Assembly: GCA_903929195.1 (NCBI GenBank)
Contig: CAIYTT010000027.1
Coordinates: 1-38,604, forward strand
Direction: 5' to 3'
DNA length: 38,604 bases
DNA from: an uncultured Bacteroidota bacterium
GTDB lineage: Bacteria > Bacteroidota > Bacteroidia > Chitinophagales > Chitinophagaceae
The position numbers and the translations under genes were made by a program. The notes under the pieces were generated by a model. That model had not been told where the DNA came from, made no database searches, and saw only the letters and a program-made list of their open reading frames with translations. Shown here in pieces: positions 26,101 to 34,980 of the stretch (its first letter is position 1; each line of letters opens with the position of its first letter).

Positions 26101-28448
26101 CTTAAAATAGCTGAAGAAGTTGTAATAGATGCAGCACTTAGTAAACTTGGTGCAAGCATAGTAATTGTTGCAGTTGCAGTTGTAGTACATCCATGTGCAT
26201 CAGTTACTGTACAGGTATAAATACCAACAGGTAAAGCGGTAGCAGTAGCAGTAGTTTGTACAGGTGAGGTATTCCAAGAATAAGAATAGCCCGGTGTACC
26301 ACCACTTACACTGTCTGTTGCTTGCCCAGTAGCCGAGCAACCACTATTTACCAAACCTGTAATAACTGAAGTTAATGCAGATGCAGGCTGTGTAACAGTA
26401 ACTGTAGTTACCGTATAACAACCACCGGTTGCAGTAACAGTTGCAGTATAAACACCAGCAGGTATGCCGGTAATATTTGCAGTTGTAGCACCATTGCTCC
26501 AAGAATAAAATAATGGACCTGAACCACCGGTAGCTATAAGCGAAACAGCCCCTGTACTTGCACCAAAACAAGCAACATTTGTAACTGTTGTTGCCAAGCT
26601 TGGCGTAGTGCAACCGGAATAGGTTACTACAGTACCATTAATAAGTAAATTCATTATTTGTAATGTACCTGTACTTCCTGATGCATTAAATGCATATATT
26701 CTAAACTTTAAATGATTAGGAGAAATTACTGAAAAAGATGTTGGAGTCCAAGTTGCTGTAATAACAGAATCGCAGGAAGAGTTGTTGGGGGTTTGATTGA
26801 TTCCCTGATCAGTCCAAGTAGTTCCACCATCAACACTATAAGCTAATCTTACACTTGCCGGGCCTGTTGTAGATCTTCTTATACCTACACTAAAACCTGT
26901 GATATTAAGTGAATAACCGGCATTGGCTGTTACTGATGCTTCTACTCCTTGTAAAGTAGAAATATAGGATGTGGCAGTAGAAAACGAAGTACTTGAAAAT
27001 CCATGACTACAAGGAGTACCCGGTCTGCTTGCACCATCAACCCTAATTAATGAGGTTCCGGTTGCATTTGTAGCGACTAAAGAATACAAACCACTTGTAT
27101 CTGATGTGTAAGTATATAATGCACTTGCCCCTGCACTTGTTGTAAATGTACTGATAGAAGAATAAGCACTTGTACCGGAAGTACCGCAAACGGCTTGTAC
27201 TTGATAATCATAAGAAGTAGAAGGAGTCAATCCGCTTATTGTTACAGATGAAGTTGTAGAGGTTGTTGTAGTCCAAATGGTAGTGCCTGTTTGTCTATAT
27301 TGAATATTATAATTTGAAGAACCGGAGACAGCAGTCCAGTTTAGTATAGCTGAAGTAGAAGTAATAGAAGTAGCTGATAAGCCAACAGGTGGGGTAACTG
27401 TAATTGTTGCTACTGCTGTTGCAGTACAACCATGAGCATCGGTAACTGTAGCGGTATATATGCCTGCTGATAGTGCAGTAGCAGTAGCAGTATATTGTAC
27501 CGGAGAAGAATTCCAAGAATAAGTATAGGTTGAAGTGCCACCTGAAGCAACTACTGTTGCACTACCTGTTGCAGTACAAGCAGAGCCACTTGTTGTAGAT
27601 ATTACTGCACTAAGTGCCGATGCCGGTTGGGTTACTGTTGCAGTTGTTGTAGCAGTACAGCCACCGGTAGCCGTAACAGTTGCTGTATATGTACCAGCCA
27701 TTACCCCTGTAATGCCCGGTGTAGTAGCACCGGTACTCCACAAATAGGTAAAAGGTCCTGTACCGCCTGCTGTTGTAATTGCAACAGCACCTGTACTACC
27801 CCCATAACAAGCTACGTTTGTAATTACAGTAGATAATGTCGGGGGGGTACAACCACCTGTTGAAGTGCTTACAGATCCATTAATATACAAGTTTTCAATT
27901 TGAAAAGTACCGGCAGTACTTGAAGCATTAAACCCGTAAATTCTGAATTTTAATGTATTGGGATAAGCAACCGTAAATGATGTTGCCCAGATTCCTGTAC
28001 TTAAAGAATCACAACTTCCATTCAAAGGTAAATGGTCAATTCCTTGGTCTATCCATGTAGTGCCTCCATCAATACTGTATGCATATCGTACATTGGCAGG
28101 TCCAGTAGGAGACCTCCTTAAACCTGAACTAAAACCGGTAATATTTAATGTATAACCACTATTTGGTGAAGCTGTTACTTCAACCCCTGCTAATGTAGAG
28201 GAATAGGTAGTTGCGGTTGAAAAATATCTTGTAGAGTATCCGTTTGTGCAAGGTAAACCGGGAAGCAATGCCCCATTTACCATACTTAAACTCGTACCTG
28301 TTGCATTTGTAGCCACACTTGCAGGTGCACCGGTATTGTCTATAGAATAAAAAAGGATTTGTCCGAAACACTTATCTGAAATTGCAGATAAAAGAAATGG
28401 TATTATCATTAATAATACTACTCTTGAAATAGATAAACGATAAATCAT
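23133..28448 (-). CDS. Giant secreted phospholipase D-like protein with SprB and FN3 repeats and T9SS signal
   Basis: 1771 residues. In order: signal peptide (1-30, ending in KCFGQ); a beta-rich module (~30-195, with SGLRRSPTGPANVRYAYS and YSIDGGTTWIDQG); SprB-like repeats (~200-350, TNVACYGGSTGAV type); one fibronectin III domain (~350-435); a second copy of the beta-rich module (~437-605); more SprB-like repeats (~610-760); six fibronectin III domains (~765-1305); a phospholipase D region (~1314-1665); and a T9SS domain (~1690-1771, ISIYPNPTNDMFN). Two HxKx4D motifs are intact (HNKFMIID near 1417 and HNKYLIVD near 1598), each followed by a TGS.(D/N)W motif as in PLD nucleases and lipases. 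The Ser/Thr-rich repeats suggest a surface or secreted adhesive enzyme acting on nucleic acid or phospholipid. Confidence 0.88.
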   Translation of the reverse strand: MIYRLSISRVVLLMIIPFLLSAISDKCFGQILFYSIDNTGAPASVATNATGTSLSMVNGALLPGLPCTNGYSTRYFSTATTYSSTLAGVEVTASPNSGYTLNITGFSSGLRRSPTGPANVRYAYSIDGGTTWIDQGIDHLPLNGSCDSLSTGIWATSFTVAYPNTLKFRIYGFNASSTAGTFQIENLYINGSVSTSTGGCTPPTLSTVITNVACYGGSTGAVAITTAGGTGPFTYLWSTGATTPGITGVMAGTYTATVTATGGCTATTTATVTQPASALSAVISTTSGSACTATGSATVVASGGTSTYTYSWNSSPVQYTATATALSAGIYTATVTDAHGCTATAVATITVTPPVGLSATSITSTSAILNWTAVSGSSNYNIQYRQTGTTIWTTTTSTTSSVTISGLTPSTSYDYQVQAVCGTSGTSAYSSISTFTTSAGASALYTYTSDTSGLYSLVATNATGTSLIRVDGASRPGTPCSHGFSSTSFSTATSYISTLQGVEASVTANAGYSLNITGFSVGIRRSTTGPASVRLAYSVDGGTTWTDQGINQTPNNSSCDSVITATWTPTSFSVISPNHLKFRIYAFNASGSTGTLQIMNLLINGTVVTYSGCTTPSLATTVTNVACFGASTGAVSLIATGGSGPLFYSWSNGATTANITGIPAGVYTATVTATGGCYTVTTVTVTQPASALTSVITGLVNSGCSATGQATDSVSGGTPGYSYSWNTSPVQTTATATALPVGIYTCTVTDAHGCTTTATATITMLAPSLLSAASITTSSAILSWSAIAGASSYNIQYRSTSGTSSTWTTVTSTTSSVTIAGLASGTTYQYRIQAVCASGTTSAYSTTSTFTTLTCLVPTGISTSSITSTSAIVSWTAVAGASSYTLGYRVSGTSTWHDTIVTTSIVTLTGLTAGTTYQYDIQTTCTGGGTSSWSTLSSFTTLSTACGVPTGLSATSITSSSAIVSWTAVTGAISYTIQYRISGGTSSTWTTLTSTTPSITITGLVYATTYQYQVQTVCASGTSTYSASSTFTTLTCLQPAGITVSGITSSSAVISWTAVSGAVSYTLGYKLSSGSTWHDTVITGTSVTLTGLMADSTYKFDMQTTCTGGGTSAWTYISSFVTLAGTSCGMTSGCSSSSITTSSATLSWVAVAGATSYNIQYRIVGTTTWSTTTSTTTSVVISGLTSASTYEFQVQVVCSGGTSGFTSTTATSMFATLGTCSVPMGLSTPSVTTTTASLSWTAVTGAVSYNIQYRVSGTTTWSTTTSLTNSTTLTGLTAGTTYEFEVQTVCSGTSTSGYSIISIFNTTAISATTNYFTYYFTQPVDTSVRTGIPAVYLNNCMADTLCAYINRALYTIDIAQYEYIQGSYANIANAINSAYARGVRIRWIYDGAATNTGLALLNPAIHTLPSPTSSAYGIMHNKFMIIDGKSSTPTDPYIWTGSIDWTSDQFKIDYNNTVIVQDSALAHAYLAQFNMMWGDTGIAPNPLLSKFGPYKTDLGHHSYVIGGKTVEVYFSPADGTNSHIQTAINSSNSDMYFGMYTFTDNSDATLLVSRHSAGVYVAGIEDQFSSTYTPYTTLTSGLGSSFIVYSPSGAAASVYHNKYLIVDPSNICSDPLVETGSHNWSTTADVQNDENILIIHDATAANIYYQAFHKDFLSMGGTLSHIVVSASCTPPYLRKGIHSGLETTNNSISIYPNPTNDMFNISYHLDATENVSIMIADYLGREQMIPVNNEMQDAGDYNVVFTPRQSGMYIIKMTVGNQVYTSKMTKL

Positions 28449-28882
28449 AATTAATTAGACTAATATTAGATGACAAAAAAATGACAAACAAAATAACTGC
28501 AAAAGTATAATTGCAATATGAACAAATTGTTATCTTAAAATTAATTTTTAATCTATATAGTTTAGTACATGAAAAAATACATTATATAAATATTTCAATA
28601 TTGATATAAAAAAATAAACATTATTTAAATACACATCAATCATTTTCAAAACATATAAATATTCAATAAAATAAAGGATTGAATTTATATAAAGTATTTA
28701 TAACTATTTCTTTTTTTGTTTTTATTACCTATTTTGTCTTATTTTGTATTTTTACATAGTTTTTATTAAAATTAAACTTTAGTTGTTTATAATTATCTAA
28801 GTAAATATTATTATAAGTTACCATAGTTTTATATTTTACAAGAATACGAAGTACTGCATTATGAAAATAAATTGATACAATC
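28449..28882. other. Gene-free stretch between divergent secreted-protein genes
   Basis: 434 bp of very AT-rich DNA upstream of two divergent genes. On the minus strand TACTTTTG (28507-28500) is a possible -7 box for the giant gene, about 50 bp before its ATG, but the nearest TTTG is only 15 bases further upstream. I see no other structure. Confidence 0.5.
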
Positions 28883-30304
28883 ATGAATAAACAATATCTA
28901 ATATTATTTTTTTTATGTTTATGCAATAACATTCCCGTTATTGCACAAAGAAAATGCGGATTTGATGATTACAGAAAAACTCAAATCGCTCTACATCCGG
29001 AATTAGCAAATCATTTTGCAAAACAAAAGGCATCTTTGCAAGCTATTGCAGATAATTTTACATTGGAAAAAAATTTATCAAAAGCAAATAAACAAACTTC
29101 ATCAAGCCCGGCGCCCGTACCTGTAATATTCCATATTATTATTAACGAAACTCAATTTTTAGCTCTTGGTGGCAGTGCGGGAATAAAACAAAGATGCGAT
29201 TCGCAAATTGCTGTTCTTAATAGAGATTACAATAAACAAAATGCTGATTCCGTAAATATTCCATCTTCTTGGAAGCCATTCTATGGTAATGTAGGTATTC
29301 ATTTTGCTTTAGCATTGATAGATACTAACGGCAACACAATGACTACCCCCGGTTATGATTTAAAAATTATAACGAATATAGGCTTTAATGGCTCTACCAA
29401 CTCTTATAGTGATGCAAAGCATTCTATAACAGGTGGCGCTGATGCATGGGATAATACCAAATATATGAATGTATGGTGCATTAATTTTGCAGATGTAAGT
29501 GGTTTGTTAGGTATTACAGTAGCAAAATCGTTTACTTTTATTGGAGGTGGTAGCACTGCAAACAACGAACAAGGTATTTGTATTGCTTATAATGCATTAG
29601 GAAAACGTGTATTGTCTTCCGATTCCTATCCTCCGGGTTCGGGAGGCATTACTTATGATGAGGGTAAAACATTAACACATGAAGTAGGGCATTTTTTTGA
29701 AATATGGCATGTTTGGGGCGATGATAGTGGTCTTTGTCCTTGGAACGGTGGTAGCGATGATGGCTTAAGCGACACTCCGCCACAAGGGGATAATACTTAT
29801 GGAAATCCCGCATATACAATAACAGGCGGAACACTTTATGACGGTTGCCAATATAATGCAACTGTAAATAAACAACCAATTGGCATTGCCTGCCTTAGCT
29901 ATATGGATTATACCGACGATGCAGGAATGCTCTTATTTACAACACAACAAGCGGCAGTTATGAAATCTCAAGTTTCGGTTGTTGGTGGGGTTACCGGCGA
30001 AAATATTGCTTTGGTGCAGAACCCGGGACTTACTACTATTGTAGAAAAACCAAGTAATCTGAATCTGAGTATTTACCCGAATCCTACAAAAGGCATTCTT
30101 AATATAACTTTTGATACGAATGTAAGTAATTTACAAAATATAGAAATTTATAATTTAGTAGGACAGGCCGCCATGAGTATAACAATTGACAGCCCACAAA
30201 AAAGCATTTATTATATAGACATATCAAGATTGAATAAGGGTATTTACTTTGTAAATTGTAACTTTGCAAACGGAAAATACATACAGAAAATATTGTTACA
30301 ATGA
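28883..30304 (+). CDS. Secreted M43-family (pappalysin-type) zinc metalloprotease with T9SS domain
   Basis: 473 residues. A signal peptide (LILFFLCLCNNIPVIAQ) is followed by a pro-region and the pattern PVPVIFHIIINE that opens M43 catalytic domains. The zinc site is HEVGHFFEIWH (His266, Glu267, His270, His276) with WGDD after it; the Met-turn is CLSYMDYTDD (Met341). The usual Gly before the third His is replaced (FEIWH), as often in this branch. From ~395 there is a T9SS domain (LSIYPNPTKGILNI, NKGIYFVN). The enzyme would degrade extracellular protein or process surface proteins. Its last four bases overlap the start of mqnE. Confidence 0.92.
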   Translation: MNKQYLILFFLCLCNNIPVIAQRKCGFDDYRKTQIALHPELANHFAKQKASLQAIADNFTLEKNLSKANKQTSSSPAPVPVIFHIIINETQFLALGGSAGIKQRCDSQIAVLNRDYNKQNADSVNIPSSWKPFYGNVGIHFALALIDTNGNTMTTPGYDLKIITNIGFNGSTNSYSDAKHSITGGADAWDNTKYMNVWCINFADVSGLLGITVAKSFTFIGGGSTANNEQGICIAYNALGKRVLSSDSYPPGSGGITYDEGKTLTHEVGHFFEIWHVWGDDSGLCPWNGGSDDGLSDTPPQGDNTYGNPAYTITGGTLYDGCQYNATVNKQPIGIACLSYMDYTDDAGMLLFTTQQAAVMKSQVSVVGGVTGENIALVQNPGLTTIVEKPSNLNLSIYPNPTKGILNITFDTNVSNLQNIEIYNLVGQAAMSITIDSPQKSIYYIDISRLNKGIYFVNCNFANGKYIQKILLQ

Positions 30305-31479
30305 TAGACCAAAATAATAGTAATGTAACCCAATTAAATAACGTGGAAGCATTGCAAGAAATACTCTTAAATTCTAGAATTGAGAAGCCGTTAAAAGATA
30401 TTGCTGAAAAAATTATAAATAATAAAAGACTAAGTCAAGAAGAAGGTATTTTATTGTTTGAAAAAGGTGAACTTGGCTATTTAGGTGCTTTGTCAAATTA
30501 TGTTGCAACTAATTTGCATAATAATAAAGTATATTTTAATCGCAATTTTCATATTGAACCTACCAATGTTTGTATCTTTACTTGCAATTTTTGTTCCTAT
30601 TCCCGGCAATATAAGCACAAAGACGAAGGTTGGGAATTAAGCATAGAACAAATGCTTGATATTGTAAAAAAATATGATGGTCAAGCAGTTACTGAAGTCC
30701 ATATAGTTGGTGGAGTACACCCCAAAATGAATTTGGAATTCTTTTGCGAATTAATAGAGAAAATAAAAGCACATCGCCCTGATTTGCATATAAAAGGATT
30801 TACTGCTGTAGAATTAGACTATATGTTCCGGAAAGCTAATCTAACCATAGAAGAAGGATTACAAAAAATGAAGAATTCCGGCTTACAATCTTTGCCGGGT
30901 GGTGGTGCAGAAATATTTGATACAGAAATTCGCAATATAATATGTGCCGATAAAGTAGATGCTAAAGGCTGGTTACAAATACACGAAACAGCACATAAAC
31001 TAAATATGCCTACAAATGCTACCATGCTTTATGGACATACAGAAAATTATGCACATCGTATAGACCACATGAACAGGCTAAGGGAATTACAAGATAAAAC
31101 AAATGGTTTTAATTGTTTTATTCCCTTAAAATTCAGGAATCAGAATAATGACATGTCTTATATAAAAGAAGTTTCTGTTATAGAAGATTTGAAAGTATAT
31201 GCTATTTCCAGATTGTTTATGGATAACTTTAAAAATATAAAAGCCTATTGGCCAATGTTAGGCAGACAAACAGCACAATTAACATTAGCTTTTGGTGTAA
31301 ATGATTTAGACGGTACAATAGACGATACAACAAAAATATATTCAATGGCTGGTTCTGAAGAACAAATTCCTTCGATGAGTACGGAAGATTTATGCAATTT
31401 AATTGAAAATAGCGGTAAAATACCTGTAGAACGAGACACAATATATAATGAAATAAAAATTTATTCTTCAAAAAACTAA
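30301..31479 (+). CDS. mqnE: Aminofutalosine synthase MqnE (radical SAM)
   Basis: 392 residues. The radical-SAM cluster motif is CIFTCNFC (Cys91, Cys95, Cys98) in HIEPTNVCIFTCNFCSYSRQ. Further MqnE signatures are TEVHIVGGVHPKM, LPGGGAEIFD and TNATMLYGHTE. It adds the SAM-derived adenosyl radical to the enolpyruvyl group of the MqnA product, giving aminofutalosine in the futalosine menaquinone pathway. This matches a respiratory chain that uses menaquinone, as complex I genes elsewhere in the window would. It shares an ATGA overlap with the upstream secreted protease, an unexpected partner; no other mqn gene is nearby. Confidence 0.93.
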   Translation: MIDQNNSNVTQLNNVEALQEILLNSRIEKPLKDIAEKIINNKRLSQEEGILLFEKGELGYLGALSNYVATNLHNNKVYFNRNFHIEPTNVCIFTCNFCSYSRQYKHKDEGWELSIEQMLDIVKKYDGQAVTEVHIVGGVHPKMNLEFFCELIEKIKAHRPDLHIKGFTAVELDYMFRKANLTIEEGLQKMKNSGLQSLPGGGAEIFDTEIRNIICADKVDAKGWLQIHETAHKLNMPTNATMLYGHTENYAHRIDHMNRLRELQDKTNGFNCFIPLKFRNQNNDMSYIKEVSVIEDLKVYAISRLFMDNFKNIKAYWPMLGRQTAQLTLAFGVNDLDGTIDDTTKIYSMAGSEEQIPSMSTEDLCNLIENSGKIPVERDTIYNEIKIYSSKN

Positions 31480-31597
31480 AGTTAAAATACTTAAAATAAA
31501 TGAGATTTAAGTTTTAGTTCGCTTATTTGAAATATTTACTTACTAAATTGCCATTCAATATTGCTTATCTATAATTAATAAGCATTAAATATAAAAT

Positions 31598-32695
31598 ATG
31601 AAACAATTATTTACAGTTATTCTATTTGTTTTCTTCTCCTTTAATTCATTTGCACAACGTACTGATTTTACAATTTTACACGTAAATTCTTTTGATGTAT
31701 TTAATAGTGAACGATTCATAAATAGTAAAAATGAAAGAACTACAGCAATTGGGGATACCTCTGTTTTAAGTAATATTGCATTGCATGACAGTTTAGTTGT
31801 ATATAAAGTTAAAAGTGCAGATAGTGGTTATTATACAGGTAATAATATTTGGGGCGATATGGGATTTGCCGAACGTTACGACTTCAATAATTTAGATAGT
31901 TCTGTAAAAATAATTGGTGTTATAGCACAATTTTCAGGTACAGTAAATCCATCGTCAACAAAAAACATAACTATTAAGGCTTGGCATCAAAGTATGCCTA
32001 TACCCATTGCATCATCCTATTTTTATAGTGGCATACCGGATACTGCTTACGATAGTCTTGTTGTGCCTATTACCCAATTGGGTATTGGTATCGTAATTGA
32101 TACCTTGAAAACTTTTATGTTCAGTTCGCCTACTGCAGCAATTTCAAGTTCCTTTTTTGTTGGTTACCAAATGTATTATAGTTTCAATGCATTAAATGGG
32201 GATACAATTGCTTTAGCATGTACAAGAAATGGACACAGAACAAGTGCTCATTATAACATAGATACAACTACTAACCCGCACGACACAACTGTAAATGTAC
32301 AAAATGCAACAATGTGGGCTGATTATAATTGGCACGATAATTTTACAGCTAATGACAGCATTTCAAATAATTTAGCCATTTACCCAATTATTATTTCAGG
32401 TAGTAATACACTTATTAAAGGCATTAAAAGAGGAGGTTTTACCTTTATGGGAGCCTACCCTATTCCTGCAAATGATTATCTGAATTTCAACTTTGATAAC
32501 TATACAGCGAATGAAGTTAATATTGAGATAATGGACTTAAAAGGATTGATAATCAAAACATTGCATAATTCTGATTTAAAAATTGGTAACAATACTATTT
32601 CTATCAATACATCCAATTTATCAAGCGGTGAATACCTGTATTTAATTCATACGAATTACGGAGAAGGTATTGCTGGGAAATTCAACAAATTATAA
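31598..32695 (+). CDS. Secreted protein of unknown function with T9SS sorting domain
   Basis: 365 residues. Signal peptide KQLFTVILFVFFSFNSFAQ at the N-terminus; T9SS domain from about residue 283 (GAYPIPANDYLNFNFDN, then VNIEIMDLKGLIIKTL and LSSGEYLYLIHTNYG). The middle (~20-280) is beta-rich, with a galactose-binding-like look (GDMGFAERYDFNNLDSSVKI, ITIKAWHQSMPIP) and no recognisable catalytic residues. It stands alone, 118 bp after mqnE, converging on the tsaC gene. Probably surface-exposed or released; a specific role cannot be assigned. Confidence 0.8.
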   Translation: MKQLFTVILFVFFSFNSFAQRTDFTILHVNSFDVFNSERFINSKNERTTAIGDTSVLSNIALHDSLVVYKVKSADSGYYTGNNIWGDMGFAERYDFNNLDSSVKIIGVIAQFSGTVNPSSTKNITIKAWHQSMPIPIASSYFYSGIPDTAYDSLVVPITQLGIGIVIDTLKTFMFSSPTAAISSSFFVGYQMYYSFNALNGDTIALACTRNGHRTSAHYNIDTTTNPHDTTVNVQNATMWADYNWHDNFTANDSISNNLAIYPIIISGSNTLIKGIKRGGFTFMGAYPIPANDYLNFNFDNYTANEVNIEIMDLKGLIIKTLHNSDLKIGNNTISINTSNLSSGEYLYLIHTNYGEGIAGKFNKL

Positions 32696-32743
32696 TTTAT
32701 TAAATTTCCTACCTTTCTATTTATATTTAATAATAAATATATC

Positions 32744-33319
32744 TTAATCCCTCAATACAGTTAAAATACCGTCATCATTTATTTTAACCAGTCGCGATGG
32801 CTTTCTGTATTTAATATCATTTTGACGATATTGAACAATGTAGTCCATATTATCTTTAATTTCTTTATCTATATCTTTAAAAAAAGTAGGTGCCATCCTA
32901 CCACTTATATTTGCTGATGTAGATACAATAGGTCTTTTATATCTTTTAATTAGTGCTTTACAAAAAATATCATTTGTAATTCTTATTGCTAAAGTCCCAT
33001 CATTTTTTACAATCTGTTCCGGAAAACCTAATACATTATCATATATTACACTTGTAGGTGTTTCAAAATTTTCTATAATAGAAATAATATCCGGGGGTGG
33101 TATTGCTACATAATTTAGTATATCCCTTGCCTCAGCAAGTAATACTATCATACTCTTATCTTTAGGTCTATGTTTTATAGTATAAATTTTTTCAATGGCA
33201 TTTATGTTCAGAGCATCGCAACCTATACCCCAAACCGTATCTGTGGGGTATAAAATGATACCGCCTTCTTTTAAAACATTTATACATTTTTTTATTTCGT
33301 CTTCAAATCCGTAGTCCAT
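32744..33319 (-). CDS. tsaC: L-threonylcarbamoyladenylate synthase (TsaC/YrdC family)
   Basis: 191 residues, single YrdC domain. Visible landmarks are GGIILYPTDTVWGIGCDA at the N-terminus, the KxR region IKHRPKDKSMIVLL and the SxN region IVSTSANISGR, which together separate TsaC/Sua5 from YciO. The enzyme makes threonylcarbamoyl-AMP for the t6A37 modification of ANN-decoding tRNAs. No Sua5 C-terminal domain is present. The gene starts 28 bp inside the upstream glycosyltransferase gene, so the two are co-translated, apparently for reasons of layout rather than shared function. Confidence 0.92.
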   Translation of the reverse strand: MDYGFEDEIKKCINVLKEGGIILYPTDTVWGIGCDALNINAIEKIYTIKHRPKDKSMIVLLAEARDILNYVAIPPPDIISIIENFETPTSVIYDNVLGFPEQIVKNDGTLAIRITNDIFCKALIKRYKRPIVSTSANISGRMAPTFFKDIDKEIKDNMDYIVQYRQNDIKYRKPSRLVKINDDGILTVLRD

Positions 33320-34311
33320 TGTAATAATTGTTTATTTGTAATTGTATAAGCACATTTAAAATGACCTTTAGGGCAAGATTTATGCCCATGTAATCCACAG
33401 GGTCTGCAAGATAGTTTTTCGGTCGTTTCTACTATTCTGCCGGATTCTAATAATGGTCCGAACCCATAATAAGGTGCTGTAGAGCAATAAATGGCAATAA
33501 CGGGTGCTGCCATTGCAGAGGCGAAATGCAAGGGTGCAGAATCATTTACGTAATTCATTGCAGCATCTTTCATTAATGCGGCAGATTGTAAATAAGTAAA
33601 TTTTCCACATAAATTTTCAACTTCATGCCCTACCGTACCTTTTAGAATTGTATCTGCTAATAAACTATTTACTTGTCCGCCTAAAATATAAATTTTATAA
33701 TTTTTGGGTAGTTCATTTAACAGGTCAATCCATTTTTGGGTAGGAAACTGCTTCGTAAACCAATTAGAAGCAGGTGCAATACATATATATGGCAAACCGG
33801 ATTTATATTTTTGTGTAAGTTCAAAATCTGTTTGCGAAGGAAATAATTTTGGCAATAATGTTTTATTGTCTGTGATGTCTTCAATAAGCATTTGGTACCG
33901 CTCTGTTTCTAAAATAGGCTTTTCTGTACCCGGTGCCGAAAATAGGTGAGGCACTTTTTTTGTAAAACAGAATGAAAATGGATTTTTGTCATATCCGGTG
34001 ATATATTTAGCACCAGATAAAAAACAGATCATCCCTGAAGAAGCATAGCGATGCAGGTTTATTACATAAGAATACTTCTCATGTCTAATTTTTGAGATAA
34101 TATTGAAAAGGTTCTTGGTTTTGTTTGTTGTTTTATCCCATATTATTAAATTGTTTAAATAAGGATTATTTTGTAGCAAATTTTCGTTACCTTTCCGAAT
34201 TAAAAGGTCTAATTGTGCATCGGGGAAATAGCTTCTTAACTTCTCTAATATTGCTGTTGCCAGAACAACATCGCCTGTAAAAGCTGTTTGTATAACTAAT
34301 AGTTTATCCAT
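33292..34311 (-). CDS. Glycosyltransferase family 9 (heptosyltransferase-like)
   Basis: 339 residues from the ATG at 34311; the frame is open to 34359, but MDKLLVIQTAFTGDVVLAT is the family's normal start. The two GT-B halves show LRSYFPDAQLDLLIRKGNE in the first and ICIAPASNWFTKQFPTQKW, then YVNDSAPLHFASAMAAPVIAIYCST, in the second. C-terminal cysteines in CRPCGLHGHKSCPKGHFKC are typical of GT9 heptosyltransferases. It probably adds an ADP-heptose or related sugar to lipopolysaccharide core at the inner membrane. The sugar cannot be fixed from sequence. It is followed by tsaC with a 28-bp overlap. Confidence 0.88.
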   Translation of the reverse strand: MDKLLVIQTAFTGDVVLATAILEKLRSYFPDAQLDLLIRKGNENLLQNNPYLNNLIIWDKTTNKTKNLFNIISKIRHEKYSYVINLHRYASSGMICFLSGAKYITGYDKNPFSFCFTKKVPHLFSAPGTEKPILETERYQMLIEDITDNKTLLPKLFPSQTDFELTQKYKSGLPYICIAPASNWFTKQFPTQKWIDLLNELPKNYKIYILGGQVNSLLADTILKGTVGHEVENLCGKFTYLQSAALMKDAAMNYVNDSAPLHFASAMAAPVIAIYCSTAPYYGFGPLLESGRIVETTEKLSCRPCGLHGHKSCPKGHFKCAYTITNKQLLQWTTDLKTK

Positions 34312-34367
34312 ATTAAGTGCAAATCTACAATTGTATAGGTTTTTAAAAGGTTTTAACAATAAAAATA

Positions 34368-34397
34368 GTTGAAATTAAATTTTTGGTTCTAAATTTG
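34368..34397 (+). promoter_or_regulatory. Candidate promoter of the DUF1573 array
   Basis: GTTG (34368-34371, three of four bases of TTTG), an 18-base spacer and TAAATTTG (34390-34397) fit the Bacteroidota promoter. A start near 34404 would leave a leader of about 27 nt before the first DUF1573 gene. Confidence 0.5.
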
Positions 34398-34430
34398 TTA
34401 TTTCTATATTGTTACTAAATAAAATAAAAC

Positions 34431-34949
34431 ATGAAAAAAATAATTCTTTCTTTGGGATTAATCGTATTGTCAATTAGTATTGTTGTTGCATCGCCTAAAA
34501 AAAAGGATAAAAAAGGGAGTGAAACAACTGCAACAACTATTACTACACCTACCCCACCGGCAACAACAAATACTGCCGCAACTACACTAACAGCTGACAA
34601 TATGTCATTTGGTGAATTAACTCATGATTTCGGAACAGTACCGGAAGGTCCTGATGCTGTATGTAAATTTACATTTAAAAACACAGGTAAAGAACCTATA
34701 ATTATTCAAAAAGCGTCTCCTTCATGCGGTTGTACCGTACCATCTTTTTCAGGCGAACCGGTAGCACCCGGTCAAACCGGTACTATTGATGTTGCCTTCC
34801 ACACAAAGGGAAAACCGGCTGCATTTACCAAAACAATAAATGTACAATCGAATGCAGGTAATAAAGTGCTTACGATAAAAGGAAATGTGGAAAAAGCGCC
34901 GACAAATTCAGTTCCTGAGAACAATTCTATGTTAAAAACAAATCAATAA
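34431..34949 (+). CDS. DUF1573 protein 1 of 4
   Basis: 172 residues. N-terminal signal peptide (IILSLGLIVLSISIVVA), a Lys then Thr/Pro-rich linker (to ~55), and one DUF1573 domain: FGELTHDFGTVPEGP...CKFTFKNTGKEPIIIQKASPSCGCTVP, with Cys99 and Cys101 in the CGC motif and a further Cys78. DUF1573 is an immunoglobulin-like (ASH/PapD-related) fold found in exported Bacteroidota proteins; its function is unknown. First of four paralogs on the same strand, 31 bp before the next. Confidence 0.88.
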   Translation: MKKIILSLGLIVLSISIVVASPKKKDKKGSETTATTITTPTPPATTNTAATTLTADNMSFGELTHDFGTVPEGPDAVCKFTFKNTGKEPIIIQKASPSCGCTVPSFSGEPVAPGQTGTIDVAFHTKGKPAAFTKTINVQSNAGNKVLTIKGNVEKAPTNSVPENNSMLKTNQ

Positions 34950-34980
34950 TTAATATCAACAATAAAAAAACAACAAGCTC

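Noticed and set aside
27535-27836. Plus-strand open frames opposite the giant repeat gene
   Set aside because: They are low-complexity shadows (Ala/Val- or Cys/Ser-rich) of the Thr/Ala-rich repeats on the other strand.
23133-28448. CRISPR or tandem DNA repeat array in the repetitive region
   Set aside because: The repetition follows protein domains of ~85-90 codons in one open frame; there are no short identical repeats with spacers.
34312-34359. Longer N-terminus for the GT9 glycosyltransferase
   Set aside because: MDKLLVIQTAFTGD at 34311 is the standard start; the upstream 16 codons lack similarity to the family.
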